Source: an uncultured Paludibaculum sp.
GTDB taxonomy: Bacteria; Acidobacteriota; Terriglobia; Bryobacterales; Bryobacteraceae
DNA: 64,000 nt
Assembly: GCF_963665245.1 (NCBI RefSeq)
Contig: NZ_OY762269.1
Location: forward strand, 558,001 to 622,000
Reading direction: 5' to 3'
A program made the position numbers and the translations under genes. The notes below the pieces were generated by a model. It saw only the letters and a list, made by a program, of their open reading frames with translations, was not told where the DNA came from and did no database searches. Positions 8,285 through 18,062 of the stretch are shown one piece after another. How positions within the stretch are numbered: the stretch's first letter is position 1; every line of letters starts with the position of its first letter.

Positions 8285-10741
8285 CTATTTCGAATCAACG
8301 CGCACCAGTGAGTACTTCTCGCCGGCCGCGGTCGGGAACTCCACCACCCCGGCCTCCGGGTGCGCAACTACCACCGGTTGCCCCGCATGCGTCACCGTGA
8401 ACGAACCCGCCACTCGGACGCGGCACGTCCGCCCGAGGCTCGAAACGACCGTTGCTCGCTGCACCCGCCCCGACGCCCATTCGAAATCCACTTCGAATCC
8501 GCCGCGCGCCCGCAAGCCCTTCGCGACGCCCGAACTGAGCAACTCCGGCAGCGCCGGCAGCAATCCGATCTCACCCTCCTCCGACTGCAGCAGCATCTCG
8601 CCGATCGCCGCGCTCATGCCCAGGGCGCCATCCACCTGCATCGCATTCGAGCAGATCGAAAACAGGCTCGCCGTTGTGTAATGCCCGGCCGCGTAGCGCA
8701 CGTTCTCCATCGCCTTGGCCCCGTTGCCCAACCGCGCCCAACACGCCGCTTTCCACGCCGACGACCATCCGTTCCCCTGCAATCCTCGCTGCTCCAGCAC
8801 CACCTCGCTGGCTCTCGCAAACTCCGGAGTTCGCGCGAGCGAGATCTCATGGCCCGGGTACAAACCCCACAGCCCGGAAATGTGGCGATGGCTCTTCTCC
8901 GTCTCGTCCCAGTCCTCGATCCACTCCTGCAGATTTCCCTTCCGGCCCACCTGCAGAGGGGCCAGCTTGGCACGCGCCGCAAGCACCCGGCCACGCAGTT
9001 CCGGATCCACGCCCAGAATGCTCGAAGCTTCTGCCACCTCGCCAAACAGCTCCTTGAGAATCTCCATGTCGATGGCGGAGCCCACCGTCAGGCTCGTCCC
9101 GGTCTTCATCGTCGTCACCTCGTCGAAGAACTTCACATTCGCTGGGCCCGCCGGGAAGTTTTCAGGAGAGGTGGATGGATTCGTCACCAGCCAACCACGC
9201 TTCGGATCCGTGCGCAGGAAGTCGAGGAAGAACTCGGCGCTCCCCTTCATCACCGGATAGAAATCGCGCAGAAACTGAACATCGCCGGTGAATCGGTAGT
9301 GCTCCCACAGATGCGTGGCGAGCCAGGCTCCGCCGGTTGTAAACGCGCCCCAACTGGGCCCGTCCATCGGAGCCGTCACTCGCCAGATATCCGTGTTCTG
9401 GTGCTGCACCCAACCCCTTGCTCCATAGAACTCTCTGGCTGTCTCGGCGCCCTGATCCGTGAGCTCCCGAATCATCCGGAACAGAGGCTCCGCGCACTCG
9501 CTCAGGTTCGCCGTCTCGGCCAGCCAGTAGTTCATCTGCGTGTTGATGTTCGTGGTGAACTTCGAATCCCACGGCGGATTCATCTCCTTGTTCCACAGGC
9601 CCTGAAGGTTCGCCGGTTGGCCTCCCGGCCGCGACGACGAGATGAGCACGTAGCGTCCAAACTGGAACAGCAGCGCCGCCAGCGCCGGGTCGTTGGATCC
9701 GTCAAACGCCTTCAGTCGTTCATCGGTCGGCAGACGGGCGTTCTCCGTGGCCGGAAACGAGATCGAGGCCCTGCGGAAGAGCCGTTGATGCGCCCGAACG
9801 TGCGCCGCCTTGAGGCTCTCAAAACTCAGCGCAGCCGCCTGCCCCAGGACAGTCTCGACCCGAGCCGCCGGGTCGCCGCTCACATCCCGGTAGCTCACGA
9901 AGTTCGTAGCGGCCGCGACAATCAGCGTGACGGCATCGGCCTTGCTCACACTCAGCACATCACCGTCGACCTGCACGGTTCCACCACTCGGCACCGCCCG
10001 CAGACGAGCCTCATACCGAACCTTCCCTGCAACGCCCAAGTAGTCCGCTGACTTCCCTCGCAGCACCAGTCCGTCCGCGCCGTAGCCGTCCATCTGGAAG
10101 TAGTCGGTAGCGTAGTTCGAATGCGTCGTGTTCCGGTAGCCCCGAAGTTGCGCCGTGAACGAGACGCGCCCCGGCTTGTCAGCCGCCAGTCGGACGGCGA
10201 CCACCTGATGAACCGGACTCACCAGCACCTCGCGCGTATACCGCACTCCGTCCTGCGTGTATTCGGTCGTGATCACAGCCGTATCCAGATCAAGCTGGTG
10301 GCGGTACTGGGAAACCGCGCCGCCCGCAGGCAGGCTGATCACCAGATTCGCCAGCGCCTGGTACTTCTGCTGCTCCACCGGGTAGCCCATCATGCGCCGC
10401 CCGAACAGCAGATGGGCCTTCCGGTACTGGCCGTCGAACAGCAGTTGCTGGATCTCCGGAAGGGCCGCCCGGCCCCCTTTCACCACGGTGGTATAGGGAC
10501 CGCCGGACCAATAGGTGGACTCGTTGAGCTGGATCTGCTCCTCATCCGTCCCGCCGAAGACCATGGCGCCCAGGCGGCCGTTGCCGGCCGGCAGCGCATT
10601 CTCCCACTTGTCCGCGGGATGCGTATAGAAAAGCACGGTGCCCGGGTCCGGCGTCGTCTGGGCCAGGGCGGCGCCTCCAGCCAGGGTCAGAACCACCCCC
10701 GCGACGATCCTCATTGTGCCCGCGCCAGTCGCCGTGATCAT
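8285..10741 (-). CDS. GH95 family alpha-L-fucosidase-type glycosidase
   Basis: 818 residues with a signal peptide (MRIVAGVVLTLAGGAALAQ from the ATG at 10714; an in-frame ATG at 10741 adds nine residues and neither has a clear ribosome site). The GH95 order is visible: N-terminal beta-sandwich beginning with YTHPADKWENALPAGNGRLGAMVFGG and QLNESTYWSGGP, the (alpha/alpha)6 barrel with NLQGLWNKEMNPPWDSKFTTNINTQMNYW, WGAFTTGGAWLATHLWEHY and HRHISGLWGLYPG, and a C-terminal domain. Members cleave alpha-1,2-linked L-fucose or related sugars from plant or host glycans. The gene follows the HD-domain gene by 36 nt on the same strand. Confidence 0.92.
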   Translation of the reverse strand: MITATGAGTMRIVAGVVLTLAGGAALAQTTPDPGTVLFYTHPADKWENALPAGNGRLGAMVFGGTDEEQIQLNESTYWSGGPYTTVVKGGRAALPEIQQLLFDGQYRKAHLLFGRRMMGYPVEQQKYQALANLVISLPAGGAVSQYRHQLDLDTAVITTEYTQDGVRYTREVLVSPVHQVVAVRLAADKPGRVSFTAQLRGYRNTTHSNYATDYFQMDGYGADGLVLRGKSADYLGVAGKVRYEARLRAVPSGGTVQVDGDVLSVSKADAVTLIVAAATNFVSYRDVSGDPAARVETVLGQAAALSFESLKAAHVRAHQRLFRRASISFPATENARLPTDERLKAFDGSNDPALAALLFQFGRYVLISSSRPGGQPANLQGLWNKEMNPPWDSKFTTNINTQMNYWLAETANLSECAEPLFRMIRELTDQGAETAREFYGARGWVQHQNTDIWRVTAPMDGPSWGAFTTGGAWLATHLWEHYRFTGDVQFLRDFYPVMKGSAEFFLDFLRTDPKRGWLVTNPSTSPENFPAGPANVKFFDEVTTMKTGTSLTVGSAIDMEILKELFGEVAEASSILGVDPELRGRVLAARAKLAPLQVGRKGNLQEWIEDWDETEKSHRHISGLWGLYPGHEISLARTPEFARASEVVLEQRGLQGNGWSSAWKAACWARLGNGAKAMENVRYAAGHYTTASLFSICSNAMQVDGALGMSAAIGEMLLQSEEGEIGLLPALPELLSSGVAKGLRARGGFEVDFEWASGRVQRATVVSSLGRTCRVRVAGSFTVTHAGQPVVVAHPEAGVVEFPTAAGEKYSLVRVDSK

Positions 10742-10777
10742 CCAGTCATTATGGCGGACCCCACGGGCCTCGCCGTC

Positions 10778-11740
10778 TCAGACGCCCGCGGCCCATCTCT
10801 CAAACTCGGCGCGCCTCGCTTCCAGGCCCGCACCCGGCTTCAGCGACAGCGGCCCCAGGTCTGCCACACTCCGGCCACTCGTCACCGCCGCCTCGGCCAG
10901 CCCGTCGAGAGCACCCAGGAATCGGCGCAGCGCCGGTTGCTGCTCCACGCCCAGGTCGACACCGGAGCCCGATGGCGGAGCCCCAAAGTCGTACGGCCGG
11001 TCCACCAGATACAGCATCAGAGGCTCCAGCACGTAAACGCCGGCGTCGAAGCGCACGTAGGGCAGGTTCTTCGCCAGCCGCGGAAATTCCTTCAGCGCAT
11101 CCTCCACGAAATCAATGCCAATCGTGGCCCGGTTGTTCGATTGAATGAGCCGCTGGATCCTCAGCGGCGTCTCGGCATGAGCTAGTTCGTCCAGGGTCCT
11201 CGTCCCATCCAGGACCAACTTCAGGTTCCGCTTCAATTGACGGTATGTTTCCACCCGCGCCTGATTCAGAAAGCCCAGGGATCCGCAGTCCAGCAGCGTG
11301 ATCACCGGCAGCGTGGCCAACGCCCGCGTCTGCGACGGCGCATCCAGGTGCCGCAGCCAGTCCACGACATCGCTCAGCGCCAGCATCGACGCCTCGCCCG
11401 TATGCTGAATGCCGAACTTGTCGTGATGCCGGATCAATCCGATCACCAACTCGTCCAGGAACCGTGCTCCCTGGTCGGCATGCCCGGAACTCTGCTTCGG
11501 CTTATAGAAGTCGTGGATCGACATGACGAGAGCGATCTGGGAGAAATCGCATTCCTCGAGATCCGACTCCAGAATCGCCGTGCCATGATGCTGGTTGTAC
11601 TCCCCCCTTTGCTGGAACAGCCTCGCGGTGTCCACCACCGTCTGGAGCATGTGCTCCGCGGTATCGGCGAACGCTTGCAGGACAATCTCACATCCAGGGA
11701 CGGTGGCCAGTCGCAGCTCGACATGGGGACAATGGGGCAT
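10778..11740 (-). CDS. HD-domain protein, probable phosphohydrolase
   Basis: 320 residues. An HD-type metal site can be traced: His in AEHMLQTVVDTARL, His-Asp in MSIHDFYKPK, then HADQGARFLDEL and the IRHHD motif, matching the H...HD...H...HH pattern of the superfamily. The C-terminal half is helical without a recognised domain. GAGAGG lies 6 nt before the ATG. No signal peptide, so cytoplasmic. Nucleotide or cyclic nucleotide hydrolysis is usual for HD proteins, but no substrate can be assigned. It precedes the GH95 gene; a functional link is not evident. Confidence 0.65.
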   Translation of the reverse strand: MPHCPHVELRLATVPGCEIVLQAFADTAEHMLQTVVDTARLFQQRGEYNQHHGTAILESDLEECDFSQIALVMSIHDFYKPKQSSGHADQGARFLDELVIGLIRHHDKFGIQHTGEASMLALSDVVDWLRHLDAPSQTRALATLPVITLLDCGSLGFLNQARVETYRQLKRNLKLVLDGTRTLDELAHAETPLRIQRLIQSNNRATIGIDFVEDALKEFPRLAKNLPYVRFDAGVYVLEPLMLYLVDRPYDFGAPPSGSGVDLGVEQQPALRRFLGALDGLAEAAVTSGRSVADLGPLSLKPGAGLEARRAEFERWAAGV

Positions 11741-11929
11741 TAGGACCTCTCATCACAACGCGAAGAAGTGGGATTGGCGAAAAACTCAGCCTGAACTCGG
11801 GAGGGAAGGGGAGCGTGATCCGTCCATCCTTCCGGGAACTCTATCGGGATTCTGACAACCAGAATCCCATTTTCCCCAAGACCTTGGCCAGCGCCTCGCC
11901 AGGTCTGGCCGGATCACCCATCCGCGTAA

Positions 11930-12862
11930 TCAAGAAGGCCCAGACCCCTCCGGCGAATACGCCGCGACTGGAATGCCCCCGTCCACATGGGCGAACACGT
12001 CGTCCTTGGGCAGTCGCCCAAAGTACTGCTTGTAGTCTTTACTGAACTGCGAGTGACTCTGATAGCCGACGCGCAGACTCGCCTCACCAATATCCAGCGC
12101 CTCCACCAGCAGCACCCGCCTTGCTTCGTGCAGCCGAATGCGCTTCTGATATTGGATCGGCGTCATGCCGGTCACCGCCTTGAAGTGCTGATGGAACGCT
12201 GAGGGGCTCATGCCGGCGTGACGAGCCAGGGCCCCCACCAGAAAGCCCTCGGCAAAATGCCCTCGGAGCCAGGCCAGCGCGCCGGCTACGCGATTGGAGG
12301 GGCTGTCGTGCCTTGAGACCTCCAGCAGTCGGGCACCGGCTGGGCCGGAAAGCAGACGATACAGAATCTCCTGTTGGATCAGCGGCGTCAGAGCCCTCGC
12401 GTGCTCCGGCGTATCCAGCAGTCGCAGCAGGCGGACAATGGCCTCCAACAGGCCGGCATCGGCGGCAAACACCTGGATGCCCGGCTGTGAACCCGAATGC
12501 GGCAGCCTGTCGCATCGGCGGATCACCTGCTGTAGCTCCCCGAAATCAATCTCGACGGCAACCGCCACAAGCGGGCATTTGCGGGTCGCACTCACAATCC
12601 TGGAAGTGACCGGCATGTCGATGGACGTGAGCAGGAACTGTCCTGCTCCGTACTCAAGATGAGTCGGGCCAAAGTCCAGACTCTTCGCCCCTTGCAGGAC
12701 CAGCGCCAGGCACGGCGATTGCATGGACACAAGCGGCCGGCTCGACCATCCAAACCGCATCAGGTGCAGGCCGGGCAACACGGAGGAGGAAAGCCGGTCC
12801 TCCTCGGCGTGTCGCAGAACAATCGATCGTGCCTCTCTCCAAAGGGACCGTGATGGCAGCAT
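11930..12862 (-). CDS. AraC-family transcriptional regulator
   Basis: 310 residues. The N-terminal half is the AraC-N cupin-like domain (SPCLALVLQGAKSLDFG, YGAGQFLLTSIDMPVTSRI). The C-terminal half has two helix-turn-helix motifs: VGALARHAGMSPSAFHQHFK and LRVGYQSHSQFSKDYKQYFG. It follows the SDR gene after 11 nt on the same strand, so the pair is probably one operon, with the regulator possibly controlling the reductase. Such SDR/AraC-N pairs are common in bacteria. Confidence 0.9.
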   Translation of the reverse strand: MLPSRSLWREARSIVLRHAEEDRLSSSVLPGLHLMRFGWSSRPLVSMQSPCLALVLQGAKSLDFGPTHLEYGAGQFLLTSIDMPVTSRIVSATRKCPLVAVAVEIDFGELQQVIRRCDRLPHSGSQPGIQVFAADAGLLEAIVRLLRLLDTPEHARALTPLIQQEILYRLLSGPAGARLLEVSRHDSPSNRVAGALAWLRGHFAEGFLVGALARHAGMSPSAFHQHFKAVTGMTPIQYQKRIRLHEARRVLLVEALDIGEASLRVGYQSHSQFSKDYKQYFGRLPKDDVFAHVDGGIPVAAYSPEGSGPS

Positions 12863-12873
12863 CTCCCCCTATG

Positions 12874-13755
12874 TTATCGAGCCCCCACGTCATCGCAGTC
12901 CGTGGACATCGTCACGTCCTGGAAGCTCTCAAGCTGCACCAGCCGCGTAGTCAGTGCCGTCTTTATGTATCCATGGACATCGGGCCCCAGCGCCAGACGT
13001 GGTGGTGCGGTGCTGACTTCGAACGTGTCCACGATTGCCTTGGCCATCTTGGCCGGATCGCCGGGCGCAACATAGCCGCTATGGGCCATCTGGCGCATCA
13101 GGCCGGCCGGACTTTCGCGATAGGCCTCCAGTTCGGGGCTCAGAACGCCGGAGGCGCCGAAGTCCGTGCGGATGGCTCCAGGCTCCACCAGAGTTGTGCC
13201 GATGCCGAAGCCGGCAACCTCCTGAGAAAGTGCCTCGAAGAAACCTTCGATCCCCCACTTGGTAGCGCAGTAAGCCGAGAGTCCCGCGAAGGCTGCCTGG
13301 CCGGCGCCGCTCGAGATCTGGATGAGGCGGCCTCCCCCGAGAGGACGCATGTGCGCCACCGCGGCGCGTGCCAGTTGGATCGAGCCGGTGAGATTGGTGT
13401 CGACAATGTGCCGGATCGCCGCGAGGTCGAGTTCCTCCGCCGCGCCCAGCAGACTGTACCCGGCGTTGCTGACGACGGCGTGCATCCGGCCGAACTGCTC
13501 GACGGCCGACTGGAAGACCATCGGGATATTGGCTAAATCCGACAGATCCAAAGTACCCAGCCAAAGCCGGTTGGGAAACCTCTGCCGAAGATCACCGGCG
13601 TCCGAGAGGTTGCGGACGGTACCTGCGACCCGCCCGCCGCGCTGCATCACTTCTGTGGCGATACTGCGCCCAAGCCCGCGGCTGATACCGGTGATGAACC
13701 ATGTCGAAGCGGAGATCGGAAGACTGGAAAACGAGGACGATGTGCTGGAGCTCAT
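12874..13755 (-). CDS. SDR-family oxidoreductase
   Basis: 293 residues, classical short-chain dehydrogenase. Rossmann motif TGISRGLG, adenine-pocket D in LDLSD, NAG in VVSNAGYS, catalytic Ser in ISSGAG and YCATK as the Tyr-x-x-x-Lys pair. The cofactor-binding region after the second strand carries RNLSD, leaning to NADP(H). The first 16 residues are Ser-rich and probably disordered. Substrate unknown. First gene of a two-gene unit with the AraC regulator. Confidence 0.9.
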   Translation of the reverse strand: MSSSTSSSFSSLPISASTWFITGISRGLGRSIATEVMQRGGRVAGTVRNLSDAGDLRQRFPNRLWLGTLDLSDLANIPMVFQSAVEQFGRMHAVVSNAGYSLLGAAEELDLAAIRHIVDTNLTGSIQLARAAVAHMRPLGGGRLIQISSGAGQAAFAGLSAYCATKWGIEGFFEALSQEVAGFGIGTTLVEPGAIRTDFGASGVLSPELEAYRESPAGLMRQMAHSGYVAPGDPAKMAKAIVDTFEVSTAPPRLALGPDVHGYIKTALTTRLVQLESFQDVTMSTDCDDVGAR

Positions 13756-14093
13756 AGGGTGACTGTAACCGCGCGACGAGCCGCACCGTGACTCAAATCG
13801 TGCGAGAGATTAGCGAAATCCTGCAAGATCACAGGAAACGCCAGTGACGCCGTGGCCAGGACGCGCATCGAGGCGATTCGGACCAGTCTGCCCGGTCGGT
13901 CTACTGCCGCCCTCCCGGAACCAGGCCCTTCGGGCATTGCTGTGGCGGATGGGCCCGCGGCACGCGCGGGTCGACCAGATGACGGCGGCATGGACCGATG
14001 CCGATTGACGTCGCGCTCCCACTCACGGACGGGTACTTCTCACGATGGGCGGCTACGCGTCAACTTGGATTTCGATGCTGAACAAGCCAATCG
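13756..14093. other. Intergenic region, nothing recognised
   Basis: Open frames here are short, GC-driven and without protein-like features. It must hold the promoter of the SDR/AraC unit (minus strand), but no convincing boxes were seen. Confidence 0.4.
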
Positions 14094-14642
<549 letters not shown>

Positions 14643-14783
14643 TCAGCGAGAGTACCGCCAATGGGCTAGACCAGCAAGGTTAGCCCCTTCCATGGCGCCA
14701 ACCGAAAGTTGATGCGCCCGGCGCCACTTGGCTCGATCACGCCCATCCCGCCACTCGACCTCGCGCCAACATCCGTTCTTCGT

Positions 14784-15875
14784 CTACCCGGCACTCAGCA
14801 AGGGATAGTCCGTGTAACCGTGATCGTCCCCGCCATAGAAAGTCCGCACGTCCGGGAGATTCAACGGCGCATCGAGACGGAATCGCTCGACAAGATCGGA
14901 ATTGGAGATGAACGGCCGGCCATAGGCGATGAGGTCGGTCCGCCCCGCCGCAATGGCTGCGTCGCCCGATGCCTTGGTAAAGCCGCCCACCGCCATCAGC
15001 GTGCCCGTGTAGACCGAACGAATGAGGTCGACAGGATTGAACGCCGGCGGCGTGCCCCTTGAGTAGCCACTGTCGTAGCCCACGTGGAGATAGGCCAGAC
15101 CGAGCCAATTCAGGCGCCGGGCGAGGTAGGCGTACGTCTCGGCGGGCTCTTCGTCGAAAGTGTCGTTGACGGTAAAGCCGGGTGCGATCTTGATGCCCAC
15201 CTGCTGTCCGCCCCGCACGCTGCAGAGCGCTTCCATCACTTCCAGCGTGAAGCGCGTCCTCCCTTCCAGCGAGCCCCCGTAGCCATCGGTACGCCGGTTC
15301 GACCCCGTGACTTGAAACTGATTCGGCAGGTATCCGGTCGCCGCATGAAGTTCCACGCCGTCGAAGCCGGCCACGATGGACAACTCCGCTGCCCGCCGGA
15401 ACTCCTCGACCACCGCCGCAACTTCCTCTGTCTCCAGCGCGCGAGGCGTTTCGAACGGGAACTTCCCGCCGAAACCATGGATCTCTCCGGAGATGGGAAT
15501 GGCCGAGGGCGCCACGGGCAGGGCGTGGCCTGGCAGCAGCGACGAGTGGGACACGCGCCCCGCGTGCATCAGTTGGACGAAGATGCGCCCCCCGACACTG
15601 TGAACGGCGTCCGTCACCTTCCGCCAACCAGCCGCTTGTGCGTCCGTGTGGAGCCCGGGCGGGTACGTGTATCCGCGGCCCATCGGGCTGGGATGGGTAC
15701 CTTCGGTGATGATCAGCCCCGCCGCGGCTCGCTGCGAATAGTAGCGGACCATGCGCTCACCGGGGACGCAGTCCTTCTCTGCCCGGATGCGAGTCATGGG
15801 CGACATGACGATCCGGTTTGGCAGCTCCAGTTCGCCGACCCTCACTGGCGAAAACAGTCCTAATGGTTCAGGCAA
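14784..15875 (-). CDS. Old Yellow Enzyme family NADH:flavin oxidoreductase (alkene reductase)
   Basis: 363 residues covering the whole FMN-binding TIM barrel: LFSPVRVGELELPNRIVMSPMTR, GLIITEGTHPSPMGRGY, VQLMHAGRVSH, FRRAAELSIVAGFDGVELHAATGYL, QFQVTGSNRRTDGYGGSLEGRTRF and the phosphate-binding GGFTKASG and IAYGRPFISNSDL. The enzyme class reduces activated C=C bonds or nitro groups with NAD(P)H. The start is a TTG with AAAGGA 7 nt upstream; an overlapping ATG is out of frame. The substrate-binding His-x-x-Asn/His motif reads His-Ala-Ala-Thr (15336-15347), an unusual change. Confidence 0.93.
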   Translation of the reverse strand: MPEPLGLFSPVRVGELELPNRIVMSPMTRIRAEKDCVPGERMVRYYSQRAAAGLIITEGTHPSPMGRGYTYPPGLHTDAQAAGWRKVTDAVHSVGGRIFVQLMHAGRVSHSSLLPGHALPVAPSAIPISGEIHGFGGKFPFETPRALETEEVAAVVEEFRRAAELSIVAGFDGVELHAATGYLPNQFQVTGSNRRTDGYGGSLEGRTRFTLEVMEALCSVRGGQQVGIKIAPGFTVNDTFDEEPAETYAYLARRLNWLGLAYLHVGYDSGYSRGTPPAFNPVDLIRSVYTGTLMAVGGFTKASGDAAIAAGRTDLIAYGRPFISNSDLVERFRLDAPLNLPDVRTFYGGDDHGYTDYPLLSAG

Positions 15876-16121
15876 CTCATGTCCTTTCCAGAAGTGCCGC
15901 TCGCGTGCTCACGTAGATGCGAAACCGAGCGGACTCAGCCAAGTCTCCGTGAATACCATCCTGTCACGGCGAGCATCCTCAAACCCATGGCCGTGCGGCA
16001 ACTCGTAGCGGATCATCCGTTCCCGCGTAGCAAGAAACTTCTGGAAATTACGAGAGGGGCCACGTGCAGTCTCCAGAGGAATCCCCCGTGTCCCGCCAGC
16101 CCCACAAAATCGAACGCAGCC

Positions 16122-16243
16122 GCTACGAACCCCAACCGTAAGGGAGGGGTCCCCGCCGCTGCGAACCGCGCACGTCAGTAAGCGGGTACCAATTCCGAAC
16201 GCCTCTTCAATGGTGCGGGCACCCGTTCCGGCCGCCTCTTCAA
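16122..16243. repeat. Dispersed intergenic repeat, copy 2
   Basis: Close match to 3701-3823 including the first two 33-nt units. It lies in a 549-nt gap (15876-16424) that otherwise shows no gene; one 170-codon minus-strand frame across it has no protein-like character. Confidence 0.75.
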
Positions 16244-16424
16244 CACCGCAGGCCGAGCGACCCCACGCCCCATCCAGCCGGGTACAGGAAGAACACGAAC
16301 ACCGCGCCTCACCCCCAAGGAAACCGAGCTTCAGGCGCCCAACCTCGCCCCTGTCGCAAAAGACGGCCAGGGTCACGAAACAGCTCAGCACCGGTCGTCC
16401 GAGTGCTTGCTCATCGGCCACGCT

Positions 16425-16780
16425 TCACGCAACTTCCGACGAGTCTGTCCACTGCTTCAGAGCATTCCGGGCCGCCTCTGTGAGGACATCGGCCACCTTC
16501 CCCGGCTCCTGCATCATGGCGACGTGACAGGTCGGTAGGAATACCGTGTGCTCACCAGACTTGTGCGCCCTTGCCTCCTGCAGCGCCGTCGGCAGAATCC
16601 GGTCCTCTGTTGCGATCACATACCAGGAGGGCCTGGTCCTCCACGCGGCGTGCGTTAGCTTCTCATCGAACATCGGGCCGTAGCTTTGCCCCTGGACCGC
16701 GAACAGGAGCCCTATTGGGTATTCCGAACCTAACTCATTCCGGTAAAGTGTGGAGTCGAATTTCGATACCCCGGGGTCGA
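16425..16780 (-). pseudogene. Alpha/beta hydrolase, C-terminal remnant
   Basis: About 115 residues resemble the C-terminal part of alpha/beta hydrolases of the haloalkane/esterase-like type: AWRTRPSWYVIATEDRILP (the catalytic Asp strand) and then LPTCHVAMMQEPGKVADVLTEAA with the catalytic His. The nucleophile half is absent; the frame continues upstream to 16931 with unrelated sequence. A 5'-truncated, probably dead gene. Confidence 0.6.
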
Positions 16781-16982
16781 CGCGCAACAAAGAACCCGCA
16801 CCCCGCGAGACACCGGAATGTACCCTGCACGGCACAGTGAGGGCGAGCACGAGGAATCCGGCTTGGGCTGCAGCGGCGCTTCCTGACTGCAACTGTGGTA
16901 GCGTTGGTTCGCGGCGATTGAGAATGCTCAATCGCGCGGTGATCCAGATTTCCAGTCACAATCGCTGAAAAAAGGAGCAGGC

Positions 16983-17102
16983 ATGGGCGACAAGGGCGGC
17001 AAGAAAGACAAGGACAAGAACAAGCAACAGCAGGTGACGAAACACAAACAAGAGGTGCAGAAGAAGCACGACAAAGCCCCGTCCAGGAAGCCCGGTACAT
17101 GA
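16983..17102 (+). CDS. Lysine-rich 39-residue protein
   Basis: Starts MGDKGGKKDKDKNKQQQ and ends PSRKPGT. An AAGGAG site lies 7 nt before the ATG. About a third of the residues are Lys, with many Gln and Asp, so it is highly basic and probably disordered. Small proteins opening MGDKG-K-KDK occur in many soil bacteria as far as I recall, but no function is known to me. It stands alone between the hydrolase remnant and arfB. The remaining gap 17103-17452 holds only the hairpin pair at 17365-17398. Confidence 0.65.
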   Translation: MGDKGGKKDKDKNKQQQVTKHKQEVQKKHDKAPSRKPGT

Positions 17103-17364
17103 ACCGCCCAAGGCCGGTTCGTGAGCGCGGCGAACGGGCCTGATCAGTCGTTTCGCGGCGCAAGGTTCTGAGGCTGCGGGCGCATGAGACGGCATCGGCC
17201 TCAGGGCACCTTTATGGCGCATCTATCCTCGGTAACGGCGCGATGTCTACCGATTCAACTCGACGTACAAACGCCATGTCGTACGTGTGGCTCTGTCCCG
17301 ACAGCTTCCGGCTCACGTCACTAGGAAGTCGGGACTCGGAGCTTACGGACCTAACCAGGGGGGG

Positions 17365-17398
17365 GCGGGCCTTGGCCCGCGTGGGGCTTCAGCCCCAC
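17365..17398. repeat. Two adjacent perfect hairpins
   Basis: GCGGGCC-tt-GGCCCGC (17365-17380) directly followed by GTGGGGCT-tc-AGCCCCAC (17381-17398). No U-run follows, so a standard terminator is doubtful. The GGGCTTCAGCCC centre recurs at 24603-24614 and 25713-25724, which suggests a palindromic intergenic repeat. Confidence 0.55.
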
Positions 17399-17452
17399 CT
17401 CTTCGAGCCGCCCGAAACTGCCCAGTTATTATCGTGCGAGCCCTAAGCCAGC

Positions 17453-17857
17453 TCAGTCTTCGTTGGCCCGGCCGCGCAGCTTCTTAGCCGAGGATCGTTG
17501 CGATTTTTCCGTGAGCCGGCGGATCTTGGAGCCGAACGTGGGCCGGCTGGGCCGGCGCGTTTTCGGCACGACTTGCGCGCGGGCGACCAGCTCATCCAGG
17601 CGCGCCCGGGCCTCGGCTCGATTCGCCTCCTGCGTCCGGTGCACGCGGCTCGTGATGATGATCACGCCGTCCTGCGTGGCTCGATGGCCCGCTAACGCCA
17701 GCAGCCGCTGCCGTACGTCGGCGGGCAGAGAGGGCGATCGGCCGGCATCGAAGCGCAACTCGACGGCGGTCGAAACCTTGTTGACGTTCTGGCCGCCAGG
17801 ACCGGAGGCGCGAACGAAGGTCATGGTCACTTCGGAGTCTGGAATCAATAGGGGCAA
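17453..17857 (-). CDS. arfB: Alternative ribosome-rescue factor ArfB (YaeJ)
   Basis: 134 residues, release-factor-like. The GGQ motif sits in RASGPGGQNVNKVSTAVELRF near residues 16-30, and the C-terminus is the expected Lys/Arg-rich tail (KIRRLTEKSQRSSAKKLRGR) that enters the empty mRNA channel. There is no codon-recognition domain, which separates it from RF1/RF2. It hydrolyses peptidyl-tRNA on stalled non-stop ribosomes. Monocistronic as far as can be seen. Confidence 0.92.
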   Translation of the reverse strand: MPLLIPDSEVTMTFVRASGPGGQNVNKVSTAVELRFDAGRSPSLPADVRQRLLALAGHRATQDGVIIITSRVHRTQEANRAEARARLDELVARAQVVPKTRRPSRPTFGSKIRRLTEKSQRSSAKKLRGRANED

Positions 17858-18062
17858 GGGCTATCTCCAGAATAGCCCGTAAGATTGCGGCGGCACGCGA
17901 AGGGAACAGTGGCGGGCGGCCTGGATACCCAATCGAGTAGGTCGATCGCCGTTCCGGAACCGCATCTGCGCTGGCGAGCGTTGGCGGTCCGGACTGCATC
18001 GTCCGAGACTCTGATAGCTCTCGACGGATCGCGCAGGCCAGGGCGATGACGCTTTCAGCCCA

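Noticed and set aside
15909..16421. 170-codon minus-strand frame
   Set aside because: Runs across a dispersed repeat and has a low-complexity, non-protein-like sequence.
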